Assembly: GCA_045635885.1 (NCBI GenBank) | Contig: JAZTWO010000076.1 | Coordinates: 62,001 to 126,000, forward strand | Length of the DNA stretch: 64,000 nucleotides | Reading direction: 5' to 3' | From: RGIG4608 sp045635885 | GTDB lineage: Bacteria; Bacillota; Clostridia; Oscillospirales; CAG-272 | Shown: positions 1 to 8,392 of the stretch, one piece after another | How the letters are laid out: each line of letters starts with the position of its first letter | How positions within the stretch are numbered: position 1 is the first letter of the stretch | Translations under genes and position numbers: made by a program | Notes under the pieces: model-generated | Databases searched by the model: none | What the model saw: only the letters and a program-made list of their open reading frames with translations | Told to the model about the DNA's origin: nothing

Positions 1-561
1 CTTGAAGAATTGCTTAAACCGTATTTTGAAAATGGAAGTGTGTCAGTTTGTGCAAACTTGCCCTACTATATCACTACTCCCATTCTTATGAAGCTTCTTG
101 AATGTGGTTTGCCATTTGATTACATAACCATTATGATTCAATCAGAGGTTGCCGACCGTTTGTGCGCAAAGGCGGGTTCTTCTGATTATGGTGCTATCAC
201 TGCTGTTCTTGCTTATTACGGAGTTGCCGAAAAACTCTTTACAGTAAGTGCAGGTAACTTTATGCCTGCCCCAAAGGTTAATTCAACCGTTGTTAGAATT
301 AAACTTCATAAAAATAAGCCCTATGTTCCAGCAGATGAAAAAATACTTTTCAGAACTGTAAAGGGCGCATTTGAGCAGAGAAGAAAAACCTTACCAAATG
401 CTTTGTCTGCAAGTTTTTCGGAACTTGATAAGGACGAGATAACTCAGGCAATTGTTGATTGTGGTCACAAACCCGATATAAGAGGCGAAAAGCTTTCTAT
501 AGAGCAGTTTGTAGCACTTTCAGACAAATTGTATGAGATTATTAAGTCAAAAAATAATTGA
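1..561 (+). CDS. rsmA: 16S rRNA adenine dimethyltransferase (5' end outside window)
   Basis: This is the C-terminal two thirds of RsmA/KsgA, which dimethylates two adjacent adenines near the 3' end of 16S rRNA during small-subunit maturation. The frame is open from base 1, so the TTG at 10 is internal and the SAM-binding motif I lies upstream of the window. The family motif NLPYYIT is visible near codons 19-25, followed by the usual Q-E-V-A-x-R-L block (here QSEVADRLCA) and the C-terminal helical domain with FxQRRKTLPN. The 186 visible codons fit a roughly 280-residue protein. asnA follows 12 bp after the stop, so the two are probably co-transcribed. Confidence 0.93.
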   Translation, partial: LEELLKPYFENGSVSVCANLPYYITTPILMKLLECGLPFDYITIMIQSEVADRLCAKAGSSDYGAITAVLAYYGVAEKLFTVSAGNFMPAPKVNSTVVRIKLHKNKPYVPADEKILFRTVKGAFEQRRKTLPNALSASFSELDKDEITQAIVDCGHKPDIRGEKLSIEQFVALSDKLYEIIKSKNN

Positions 562-573
562 TAGAGGAAAAAT

Positions 574-1578
574 ATGTTACAGTTTACTATTCCGCAGGAT
601 TATAAATCAATATTGACGTTAAGAGAAACCGAGGTTGCAATTAAAAAGGTTAAAGACTTTTTTGAAAGACAACTTGCGGTTGAATTGAATCTCACTCGTG
701 TATCTGCCCCAATTTTTGTGCGTTCTGATAGCGGTCTTAATGATAACCTTAACGGAAGTGAAAGACCTGTTAGTTTCGACGTTACTACAGGGGATCAGTT
801 GGAAATAGTCCATTCACTTGCTAAATGGAAAAGGATGGCGCTTAAAACCTATAAATTTGAGCTTCATGAAGGTTTATACACCGATATGAATGCCATAAGA
901 CGTGATGAAGAGCTTGACAATATCCATTCAATGTTTGTTGACCAGTGGGACTGGGAACGCATTATTGATAAGAGCGAGAGAAATGAATATACTCTTAAAA
1001 AAACAGTGAAGTCAATTTACCGTGCGTTAAGACATACCGAAATTTATATTGCAAGCGAATATCCCTTTATTGGCAAAATTTTGCCTGAAGAGATAGAGTT
1101 TGTTACATCTCAAGAGCTTGAAGATATGTATCCCGATCTTTCTCCCAAAGATAGAGAATACGCAATTTGCAAAGAAAAGAAAGCAGTATTTTTAATGCAG
1201 ATTGGTGGTAAGCTTAAGTCAGGAGAAAAACACGACGGAAGAGCGCCAGACTATGACGATTGGAAATTAAATGGTGATATTTTGGTATATTATCCTACCT
1301 TGGATATTGCACTTGAGCTTTCTTCTATGGGAATAAGAGTTGACGAGCTTGCAATGAGAGAGCAGCTTGCTGTTAGTGGATGCGAGGAAAGGGCATCATT
1401 GCCTTTCCACAAAGCATTGCTTAACGGTGAATTGCCCTATACAATTGGCGGTGGTATCGGTCAATCAAGAATGTGTATGTTCTTTTTAAGAAAGGCACAT
1501 ATCGGGGAAGTTCAGTCGTCTTTTTGGAGCGAAAAAGATCACAAATTCTGCGAAGAAAAGGGAATTAACATTTTGTAA
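574..1578 (+). CDS. asnA: Aspartate--ammonia ligase (asparagine synthetase A)
   Basis: AsnA makes asparagine from aspartate, ammonia and ATP through an aspartyl-AMP intermediate, using a class II aminoacyl-tRNA-synthetase-like fold in the cytoplasm. The 334 residues match the usual length of about 330. The N-terminal block (YKSILTLRETEVAIKKVKDFF), the central SGLNDNLNG-E-RPVSFD stretch, the DQWDWE motif and the C-terminal GGGIGQSRM motif are all characteristic. The ATG at 574 has an AGAGGAAA ribosome-binding site. A hairpin terminator follows immediately, so this ends the operon that includes rsmA. Confidence 0.96.
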   Translation: MLQFTIPQDYKSILTLRETEVAIKKVKDFFERQLAVELNLTRVSAPIFVRSDSGLNDNLNGSERPVSFDVTTGDQLEIVHSLAKWKRMALKTYKFELHEGLYTDMNAIRRDEELDNIHSMFVDQWDWERIIDKSERNEYTLKKTVKSIYRALRHTEIYIASEYPFIGKILPEEIEFVTSQELEDMYPDLSPKDREYAICKEKKAVFLMQIGGKLKSGEKHDGRAPDYDDWKLNGDILVYYPTLDIALELSSMGIRVDELAMREQLAVSGCEERASLPFHKALLNGELPYTIGGGIGQSRMCMFFLRKAHIGEVQSSFWSEKDHKFCEEKGINIL

Positions 1579-1584
1579 TTTTAT

Positions 1585-1618
1585 TAAGGCATTTAAGTTG
1601 TTAAATGCCTTATTTTTT
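1585..1618 (+). terminator. Intrinsic terminator after asnA
   Basis: An 11-bp stem (AAGGCATTTAA at 1586-1596 with its complement at 1601-1611, loop GTTG) is followed by a T-rich tract. It separates rsmA-asnA from the marR promoter. Confidence 0.85.
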
Positions 1619-1641
1619 ATTGATAAAAATGCCAAAAACCC

Positions 1642-1669
1642 TTGACAAAATCAAAGTATGTGGTATAAT
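1642..1669 (+). promoter_or_regulatory. SigA-type promoter for marR-ABC operon
   Basis: Consensus TTGACA (1642-1647) and TATAAT (1664-1669) are separated by 16 bp. The marR start codon lies 36 bp downstream of the -10 box. Confidence 0.85.
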
Positions 1670-1671
1670 AG

Positions 1672-1683
1672 TTAACGTGTTAA
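1672..1683. promoter_or_regulatory. Putative MarR operator (inverted repeat)
   Basis: TTAAC-GT-GTTAA is a perfect inverted repeat directly after the -10 box, across the expected transcription start. A further GTTAA lies at 1691-1695, next to the ribosome-binding site. The location fits autorepression by the MarR protein encoded next; binding is inferred. Confidence 0.55.
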
Positions 1684-1705
1684 TTATTTTGTTAAGGAGA
1701 GCAAA

Positions 1706-2149
1706 ATGGAACAAGAAAATTTTGAAATATATAAGACAGTTATGCGCAAAATGATACGCATTTCACGTCTGCACAGAATGGTGTTTGAGAGGAATATTTC
1801 CAATATGGGAATCCACCACTCTCAACATCATCTTTTAATGTATATAGCTAAAGAGGGCGAGATATTATCTCAAAAGCAAATTGCAGAGCGATTTGGCATA
1901 ACACCTGCAGCGGTGGCACGTTCATTGAAATCACTTGAAAGCGAAGGGTTTATTTCAAGAACCAATCTTGAAGGTGACGGCAGATTTAATAGAATTGCTA
2001 TAACTGATAAGGGCAGAGAGATAGTTGAAAATTCCTATAAAATGTTTCAAGAAATTGATAGTAGTGTTTTTGAGAATTTTACTGAATCAGAAATTGAAGA
2101 ATTTAATGCTCTTTTAGATAAAATACAAGCAAATTTGATTAAAAAATGA
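1706..2149 (+). CDS. MarR-family transcriptional regulator
   Basis: A 147-residue winged-helix regulator of the MarR family, which usually represses efflux or stress genes as a dimer and is released by small ligands. The recognition-helix region is clear (LSQKQIAERFGITPAAVARSLKSLESEGFI), followed by the wing (RTNLEGDGRFNRIAITDKG). It starts at an ATG preceded by AAGGAGAG. Its stop overlaps the region just before the ABC transporter gene, and the two exporter genes follow in the same operon, so it probably controls them and itself through the inverted repeat in its promoter. The inducer is unknown. Confidence 0.9.
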   Translation: MEQENFEIYKTVMRKMIRISRLHRMVFERNISNMGIHHSQHHLLMYIAKEGEILSQKQIAERFGITPAAVARSLKSLESEGFISRTNLEGDGRFNRIAITDKGREIVENSYKMFQEIDSSVFENFTESEIEEFNALLDKIQANLIKK

Positions 2150-2175
2150 TGCAAGCAGTTGTGAGAGGAGAAAAG

Positions 2176-3978
2176 ATGAAAAAGACTAAATCAACCATTA
2201 ACTGGTGGAAATATATAAAGCCGTATTTCCCCTATTTTGTATTGGGACCACTTTGTATGATAGTCGAGGTAATTGGTGAAATATTAATGCCAAGACTTTT
2301 GGCTTACATTATCAACCTTGGAATTGACGGTAAAACCGAAAATATGCCTGGTATTATTCTTTGGCTTTATGAAAAAATAGGAAATAACGCATTCTTTATT
2401 GTTGCGGTTGCAGTTGGTATGATTTTAACTGCAATTCTTATGATGATTGGTGGTGTTGGTGGTGCTTATTTTGGCGGTAAAGCATCAGTTAACTTTGCCG
2501 CAGACCTTCGTGCCGACATCTATAAAAAAATCCAGAGTTATTCCTTCTCAAATATTGATAAATTTAGCTCCGCATCGCTTATTACAAGACTTACAAACGA
2601 CGTAACACAGTTGCAAAACTTTGTAAATATGATGCTTAGAATGTTCTTCCGCTCACCCGGTATGCTTATCGGTGCGCTAATAATGGCGATTAACCTCAAT
2701 CCATCATTGTCTGTAATTTTGGCGGTTTCAGTTCCGATTTTGCTTATTTCAATTGCTTGCATTATCGTTAGGGGATTCCCACTTTTTGGAAAAATGCAAA
2801 CAAAAATTGACGGACTTAACTCCACAGTTCAAGAAAACCTTACAAACGTTCGTGTTGTAAAATCCTTTGTAAGAGAAGACTTTGAAGAAGAAAAATTCAG
2901 AGCCGCCAACGCAGACCTTAAAAACACTGCGGGCAAAGCTATGAAAAATATGATATTGATGTCTCCGGTTATGACATTGATTATGAACGTAACATCAATT
3001 GCAGTTTATTGGTTTGGTGGTCAGCAGCTTCTTGGAGGAAATATGAATACAGGTGACTTTGCTTCATTTGTAACATATATTACTCAGATTTTGTCATCAC
3101 TTATGATGGTAACATTCCTCTTTGTGATGTTGTCAAGATCAGTTGCTTCGGCCAAGAGAATTGCAGAGGTTATGAATGAGGAAATTGATATTGTTGACTC
3201 CTCTGAAGGTTCAGAACATCTTGTAACAAACGGCGATATTGAATTTAGAAACGTATCATTCCGCTATTATAAAGATAGTTCTGAAAAGGTGCTTGACAAT
3301 ATTAATATCAAAATTAATGCAGGCGATACAGTTGGTATTATTGGTTCAACAGGTAGTGGTAAAACCACGTTGGTTTCAATGATTTCAAGACTTTATGACG
3401 TTGATGAGGGTGAAGTGCTTGTTGACGGAATAAACGTTAAGGATTATTCACTATATAACCTTCGTGAAGGTGTTGGTATGGTACTTCAAAAGAACATTTT
3501 GTTCTCAGGAAGCATTATTGACAATCTTCGTTGGGGCAATAGTGAAGCAACCATGGAAGAGATTAGAGAAGCGGCAGATTATGCTCAGGCAGATGGATTT
3601 ATTACAAGCTTTATTGATGGCTATAATATGGACCTTGGTCAAGGTGGCACTAACGTTTCAGGCGGTCAAAAGCAAAGACTTTGTATTGCCCGTGCGCTTC
3701 TTAAAAAGCCCAAAATTCTTATTCTTGATGACTCTACAAGTGCAGTTGACATGGCAACTGAAGCAAGAATTAGAGAGGCATTTAAAAACAGTCTTAACGA
3801 CTCAACAAAAATTATTATTGCACAAAGAATCAATTCCGTTAAGGATGCAGACGAGATAATTGTTCTTGATGAGGGTAAAATTACAGGTGTTGGTACTCAC
3901 GAATACCTTTTGGAAAATAACCTAACATATCAGGAAATATATTATTCACAAATGGACAAGAAGGAGGATAACAAATAA
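2176..3978 (+). CDS. ABC exporter half-transporter, degenerate ATPase subunit
   Basis: A 600-residue type IV ABC exporter subunit: six-helix membrane domain (about 1-320), then a nucleotide-binding domain. I chose the ATG at 2176 because GAGAGGAG precedes it at the right distance; an in-frame ATG at 2146 would overlap marR without a site. Walker A is GSTGSGKTT (from about residue 390) and the signature is VSGGQKQR. The Walker B end reads ILDDSTSAVD, with Asp519 in place of the catalytic Glu, and the switch residue is Gln550 (IIIAQR) in place of His. These are the hallmarks of the degenerate-site subunit of heterodimeric exporters. The next gene, overlapping by one base, is the partner. Substrate unknown; drug or peptide efflux is plausible given the MarR gene. 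Confidence 0.92.
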   Translation: MKKTKSTINWWKYIKPYFPYFVLGPLCMIVEVIGEILMPRLLAYIINLGIDGKTENMPGIILWLYEKIGNNAFFIVAVAVGMILTAILMMIGGVGGAYFGGKASVNFAADLRADIYKKIQSYSFSNIDKFSSASLITRLTNDVTQLQNFVNMMLRMFFRSPGMLIGALIMAINLNPSLSVILAVSVPILLISIACIIVRGFPLFGKMQTKIDGLNSTVQENLTNVRVVKSFVREDFEEEKFRAANADLKNTAGKAMKNMILMSPVMTLIMNVTSIAVYWFGGQQLLGGNMNTGDFASFVTYITQILSSLMMVTFLFVMLSRSVASAKRIAEVMNEEIDIVDSSEGSEHLVTNGDIEFRNVSFRYYKDSSEKVLDNINIKINAGDTVGIIGSTGSGKTTLVSMISRLYDVDEGEVLVDGINVKDYSLYNLREGVGMVLQKNILFSGSIIDNLRWGNSEATMEEIREAADYAQADGFITSFIDGYNMDLGQGGTNVSGGQKQRLCIARALLKKPKILILDDSTSAVDMATEARIREAFKNSLNDSTKIIIAQRINSVKDADEIIVLDEGKITGVGTHEYLLENNLTYQEIYYSQMDKKEDNK

Positions 3979-5891
3979 TGGCTGCAAGAACATTAGAAGA
4001 ACTTCAAAAGCAATATGGCAGCAAATCCTTCGATCCTAAAAAAGGAAAGATGATGGGCAGACCTGGTGGTCCGGGTCCTCGTCGTGGACCTGGCGGCCCG
4101 GGTATGAGAGCAAAGGGAAAACCGAAAAATACAAAGGCGACAGTTAAAAGATTGCTTTCATACATTTCAAAATATAAATTCCGTTTGATTTTGGTGCTTG
4201 TATGTATGCTTTTCAATACACTTGCATCATTGACAGGTGCATATATTCTCAGACCTGTAATTAATGCATTGGTTGGAAGCAATGAATTAAAGTTTATGGG
4301 AATTGTGTTTGATAATCCCCTTGAATATTTAGCGTTGATTTTGTCAGTAATAGCATGTGTTTATGTTTGCGGAATTTGTGCAAACTATATGCAGGCAAGA
4401 CTTATGCTTTCGGTTTCTATGAATGCTACTGAAAACATTAGAAATGACCTTTTCAAAAAGGTGCAAAAGCTTCCAATTAAGGCGTTTGACGGCGATAGTA
4501 ACGGTACCATTATGAGTAGCTTTACTAACGATATTGATAATATTGATATGATGCTTCACAACACCGTTGTTAATTTGATTTCGGGCTCTATCACTTTAAT
4601 AGGAACACTTTGTATGATGATTTATACAAATATTTGGCTTACACTCATCACCATTGTGTTTATACCGATTTTCGCTCTTTTGGCGGGTGGAATTGCAAAG
4701 CGTTCATCCAAATATTACGTTGGTCAGCAGGCAGCTTTGGGTGCTATTAACGGTTATATTGAAGAATCTGTTTCGGGTCAAAAAATCATTAAAGTATTTA
4801 ATCATGAAAAAATATGTGAAGAAGAGTTTGAAACCCTCAATAACGATATGCGTGATAAGCAGTTTAAAGCGCAGTTTTTTGGTGGAATTATGGGTCCCAT
4901 TCTCGGCAACACAAGTCAGATAAGCTATGCGCTTACCGCAGGTATTGGTGGTGTTCTTTGCGTTACTCGAGGATTTGACGTTGGTGGACTTTCAGTTTTT
5001 GTAAACTATTCAAGACAGTTCTCAATGCCAATTAATATGATTTCTCAGCAGATGAGTACAATTTTCTCAGCCCTTGCGGGTGCAGAACGAGTATTTGCTC
5101 TTATGGACAGAGAACCCGAACTTGAAAGCATTGGTGAAGTACATTCTGCCGATAATATTAAGGGTGACGTAGTTCTTGAAAACGTAAGCTTTGGTTATAC
5201 ACCAGAAAAAACGGTTCTTAAAAACATCTCGCTCTATGCTCATCCAGGTCAAAAAATTGCATTTGTTGGTTCAACAGGTGCAGGTAAAACTACGGTTACA
5301 AATCTTCTTAACCGTTTCTATGATATTGAATCGGGCAGGATTACCATTGACGGAGTTGATATAAAAGAATATAACCTTTCTGATTTGAGAAAGAATATTG
5401 CAATGGTTCTTCAAGATACCCATTTGTTCACAGGAACAATTATGGAAAACATTAGATATGGACGTCTTGATGCAACTGATGAAGAAGTAATCGAAGCGGC
5501 AAAAACTGCAAGTGCGCACAGTTTTATCATGCGTCTTTCTGATGGCTATAACACAGTAATTGAGGGTGACGGTGCAAACTTGTCACAGGGTCAAAGACAG
5601 TTGCTTAACATCGCAAGAGCTGCACTTTCCAAAGCGCCCATTCTTGTTCTTGATGAAGCAACAAGCTCAGTTGACACAAGAACTGAACGCCATATTGAAC
5701 ACGGTATGGACCGTCTTATGAAGAATAGAACTACGTTTGTTATAGCTCACAGACTTTCGACTGTAAGAAACTCTAATGCAATCATGGTTCTTGAGCACGG
5801 TGAAATTGTTGAACGAGGCACACATGAAGAGCTTCTTGAAATGCAGGGAAGATATTACGAGCTTTACACAGGTAAAAAAGAACTTGACTAA
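3978..5891 (+). CDS. ABC exporter half-transporter, catalytic ATPase subunit
   Basis: Partner of the preceding subunit, 637 residues, starting at an ATG that shares its A with the upstream stop (TAATG) behind AAGGAGG. It carries an unusual N-terminal tail of about 45 residues rich in Gly, Pro and Arg (PGGPGPRRGPGGPG), as in other clostridial exporters of this type, then six membrane helices and an ATPase domain. Walker A is GSTGAGKTT; Walker B ends VLDEATSSVD with Glu560, and the switch His591 (FVIAHR) is intact, but the signature is LSQGQ instead of LSGGQ. Paired with its neighbour this gives one consensus and one degenerate ATP site. Confidence 0.92.
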   Translation: MAARTLEELQKQYGSKSFDPKKGKMMGRPGGPGPRRGPGGPGMRAKGKPKNTKATVKRLLSYISKYKFRLILVLVCMLFNTLASLTGAYILRPVINALVGSNELKFMGIVFDNPLEYLALILSVIACVYVCGICANYMQARLMLSVSMNATENIRNDLFKKVQKLPIKAFDGDSNGTIMSSFTNDIDNIDMMLHNTVVNLISGSITLIGTLCMMIYTNIWLTLITIVFIPIFALLAGGIAKRSSKYYVGQQAALGAINGYIEESVSGQKIIKVFNHEKICEEEFETLNNDMRDKQFKAQFFGGIMGPILGNTSQISYALTAGIGGVLCVTRGFDVGGLSVFVNYSRQFSMPINMISQQMSTIFSALAGAERVFALMDREPELESIGEVHSADNIKGDVVLENVSFGYTPEKTVLKNISLYAHPGQKIAFVGSTGAGKTTVTNLLNRFYDIESGRITIDGVDIKEYNLSDLRKNIAMVLQDTHLFTGTIMENIRYGRLDATDEEVIEAAKTASAHSFIMRLSDGYNTVIEGDGANLSQGQRQLLNIARAALSKAPILVLDEATSSVDTRTERHIEHGMDRLMKNRTTFVIAHRLSTVRNSNAIMVLEHGEIVERGTHEELLEMQGRYYELYTGKKELD

Positions 5892-5913
5892 ATTGATTTG
5901 GTTATGTTATAAT
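5884..5913 (+). promoter_or_regulatory. Promoter for uxuA-uxuB
   Basis: TTGACT (5884-5889), inside the last codons of the ABC gene, and TATAAT (5908-5913) with 18 bp between them and an upstream TG (extended -10). It gives a leader of about 35 nt to the uxuA start. Confidence 0.7.
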
Positions 5914-5954
5914 ATATTTGTATTTATGCAAATGTTTGTTAGGAGGTAAACCCT

Positions 5955-6998
5955 ATGAAGATGACATTTAGACATTACGGTGATAACGATCCCGTAACAC
6001 TCGAGCAAATTTCTCAAATTCCGGGAATGTACTCCATTGTGTCTGCGGTATATGATGTTCCTGCGGGCGGAGTTTGGAGTGAAGAGAGCATTAATGCAAT
6101 CAAGACAAAGGCAGAATCTCACGGGCTTAAATTTGAGGTTGTTGAAAGTGTACCTGTTCCCGAAGATATTAAACTTGGAAACGAGAATGCACCTCAACTT
6201 ATTGAAAACTATTGTGAAAATCTTAGAAGACTTTCAAAAGCTGGTGTTAAATGCGTTTGCTATAACTTCATGCCTGTTTTTGACTGGCTTAGAAGTGAGC
6301 TTGAACGTCAAGCCCCTGACGGTTCTAATAGCTTAGCTTATGATGAGCAAACAGTTCTTTCTATGAATCCTCTTGATGGTGGACTTTCATTGCCCGGTTG
6401 GGACGAAAGCTATACACTTGATGGTCTTCGTGATCTTTTAAAGCAATATGAAGCTATTGATGAAGAACAACTTTGGAAAAATCTTGAAGCATTTTTAACA
6501 AAGGTAATTCCCGTGGCTCATGAGGTAGGCATTAATATGGCAATTCATCCTGATGACCCGCCGTGGGGAATTTTCGGTCTTCCAAGAATTATTACTTGTG
6601 AAGAAAACCTTGAAAGATTTTTAAATATTGTTGACCTTCCCGAAAATGGTCTTACATTTTGCACAGGATCACTTGGTGCTTCAACTGAAAATGACCTTGT
6701 AAGAATGAGCGAAAAGTTTGCAAAAAGAATTCACTTTGCTCATATTCGAAATATTAAGCACACAGGTCCCCGTCAATTCCACGAGGTTGCACATCCAACC
6801 GATTGCGGCTCACTTGATATTTATGCTATTATGAAAGCGCTTCATGATGGTGGATTTGATGGATATATGCGTCCCGACCACGGAAGAATGATTTGGGGTG
6901 AAAAGGGTAGATACGGTTATGGCCTTTATGACCGTGCTCTTGGCGCAACTTATTTGTTGGGTCTTTGGGAAGCAATAGAAAAGGATGCAAAAAACTAA
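5955..6998 (+). CDS. uxuA: Mannonate dehydratase
   Basis: UxuA dehydrates D-mannonate to 2-keto-3-deoxygluconate in glucuronate breakdown, using a metal-bound TIM barrel. The 347-residue protein starts MKMTFRHYGDNDPVTLEQI, typical of the family, and shows the metal-site blocks (AIHPDDPPW near residue 196, HFAHIRNI, RPDHG). AGGAGG precedes the ATG. An SDR-type mannonate oxidoreductase gene follows 18 bp downstream, giving a two-step pathway from fructuronate. No uronate isomerase, transporter or regulator is in the window, so the rest of the pathway is elsewhere. Confidence 0.95.
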   Translation: MKMTFRHYGDNDPVTLEQISQIPGMYSIVSAVYDVPAGGVWSEESINAIKTKAESHGLKFEVVESVPVPEDIKLGNENAPQLIENYCENLRRLSKAGVKCVCYNFMPVFDWLRSELERQAPDGSNSLAYDEQTVLSMNPLDGGLSLPGWDESYTLDGLRDLLKQYEAIDEEQLWKNLEAFLTKVIPVAHEVGINMAIHPDDPPWGIFGLPRIITCEENLERFLNIVDLPENGLTFCTGSLGASTENDLVRMSEKFAKRIHFAHIRNIKHTGPRQFHEVAHPTDCGSLDIYAIMKALHDGGFDGYMRPDHGRMIWGEKGRYGYGLYDRALGATYLLGLWEAIEKDAKN

Positions 6999-7016
6999 TT
7001 TTTGGGGAGAAAAATA

Positions 7017-7841
7017 ATGAATAAAGTTTGTGTTATAACAGGCGCAGGTGGAGTTCTTTGTTCATCTTTCGCCGAAGAAATGGCTAAACAAGGATACAAA
7101 GTGGCTCTTCTTGACCTTAATGAAGTTTCCGCAGGTGAGGTTGCAGAAAGAATTAATGCCAATGGAGGCATTGCTAAAGCATATAAGGTAAACTGCCTTG
7201 AAAAAGAGAGCATTGAAGAGGCGCATAAGGCAATTCTTGCAGACCTTGGCAAATGTACAATCCTTATTAATGGCGCAGGTGGAAACAGCCCAAGAGCGAC
7301 CACTGATAAAGAATACTATGAAGAGGGCGACGAAGATAGAGAAGACATTAAAACTTTCTTTAATCTTGACAAATCAGGTTTCGATTTTGTATTCAATCTC
7401 AACATTATGGGAACACTTCTTCCCACACAGGTTTTTGCAAAGGATATGATGGGTCAGCAGGGATGCTCAATCCTCAACATTTCATCAATGAATGCTTACC
7501 GTCCCCTTACAAAGATACCTGCGTATAGTGCAGCAAAATCAGGCATTTCTAATTTCACACAGTGGCTTGCGGTTCATTTTGCAAGCGCAGGAATTAGAGT
7601 AAATGCTATTGCTCCGGGTTTCTTTGTAACAAACCAAAACAGAGCATTGCTTTTTAATGACGACGGTACACCAACTGCAAGAACAAATAAGATTCTTAAC
7701 GCAACTCCTATGAAACGTTTTGGTGAGTCTGAGGAACTTCTTGGAACACTTCGTTTCCTTACAAATCCCAAAGAATCTGGTTTTGTAACAGGAATTGTAA
7801 TCCCCGTTGACGGTGGATTTTCCGCTTATTCCGGAGTTTAA
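7017..7841 (+). CDS. uxuB: SDR-family D-mannonate oxidoreductase (fructuronate reductase)
   Basis: A 274-residue short-chain dehydrogenase. The cofactor motif is TGAGGVLCSSFAEEM at the N-terminus, with NGAG in the middle, and the active-site set is the Ser of ISSMNAY plus YSAAK. B. subtilis UxuB (YjmF) is an SDR of this size acting next to UxuA, and the tight pairing here supports the same reduction of fructuronate to mannonate; activity is inferred from context. I use the ATG at 7017, behind GGGGAGA, instead of an in-frame TTG at 7002 that lacks a site. A strong hairpin ends the operon. Confidence 0.85.
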   Translation: MNKVCVITGAGGVLCSSFAEEMAKQGYKVALLDLNEVSAGEVAERINANGGIAKAYKVNCLEKESIEEAHKAILADLGKCTILINGAGGNSPRATTDKEYYEEGDEDREDIKTFFNLDKSGFDFVFNLNIMGTLLPTQVFAKDMMGQQGCSILNISSMNAYRPLTKIPAYSAAKSGISNFTQWLAVHFASAGIRVNAIAPGFFVTNQNRALLFNDDGTPTARTNKILNATPMKRFGESEELLGTLRFLTNPKESGFVTGIVIPVDGGFSAYSGV

Positions 7842-7850
7842 ACAAATAAA

Positions 7851-7880
7851 AAAATTCGAGGCGATTTCGCCTCGAATTTT
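7851..7880. terminator. Bidirectional terminator between uxuB and the DUF4358 gene
   Basis: AAAATTCGAGGCGA (7851-7864) pairs with 7867-7880. It has an A tract on the left and a T tract on the right, so it should work on both strands between two convergent genes. Confidence 0.85.
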
Positions 7881-7884
7881 TATT

Positions 7885-8385
7885 TTATTTTGCAATTTGA
7901 TTTTCTATTGCCTTGTAGAATGCCTCAGTATCAGCTTCGTTCAAGAAAGAATAAACAATATAGTTTCCATAAACTTTTACTGTTGCACAATCAATTTTTT
8001 CCACTTCTTCAGGGAAATAATCCATTGTGCGATATGCATTTTGAGTATCTGCAACATATTTTTCAATAGTTGACTTAAGCTCCTTTGCTTTGCCGTTTTC
8101 AACCTTGAAAATTCCAACCTCATTGATGTTCTTGGCATTTTGCGCACGAACAACCGTATAGTTCAAAAGATAGGCGGGTTTCTCGTCCATAAATTCAAGA
8201 ATAATATCATCATCAAGAACAATCATTCCACCGGACGTTTCAAAACTGTTTGCAACTTTGTTATACAATTCAAGTGAAGTGAACGAATCGTCATATTTTT
8301 TGCTTCCCATTACCAATGCGGTAATAACTGCAGCCACAACCAAAGCAATAGCACAGATAATAATAATTAAAGTTCTCTTATTCAT
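7885..8385 (-). CDS. DUF4358-type membrane-anchored protein
   Basis: A 166-residue protein with one N-terminal hydrophobic anchor (about residues 5-26) and an extracytoplasmic domain of about 130 residues. The spacing of the INEVGIFKV block and the tail (KVYGNYIVYSFLNEAD) resembles DUF4358, a family of unknown function common in gut Clostridia next to SGNH hydrolases and O-acylation genes. The ribosome-binding site AGGAG overlaps the stop codon of the SGNH hydrolase gene, so the two are translationally coupled. A role in cell-envelope modification is only suggested by the neighbour. Confidence 0.65.
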   Translation of the reverse strand: MNKRTLIIIICAIALVVAAVITALVMGSKKYDDSFTSLELYNKVANSFETSGGMIVLDDDIILEFMDEKPAYLLNYTVVRAQNAKNINEVGIFKVENGKAKELKSTIEKYVADTQNAYRTMDYFPEEVEKIDCATVKVYGNYIVYSFLNEADTEAFYKAIENQIAK

Positions 8386-8392
8386 AATTCTC

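Noticed and set aside
2146..2175. Earlier start for the first ABC subunit
   Set aside because: ATG 2146 overlaps marR and lacks a ribosome-binding site; ATG 2176 has one.
3978..4110. Gly/Pro/Arg-rich start of the second ABC subunit as a separate gene or artefact
   Set aside because: It is in frame, starts at a TAATG overlap with a strong SD, and such tails are seen in clostridial exporters.
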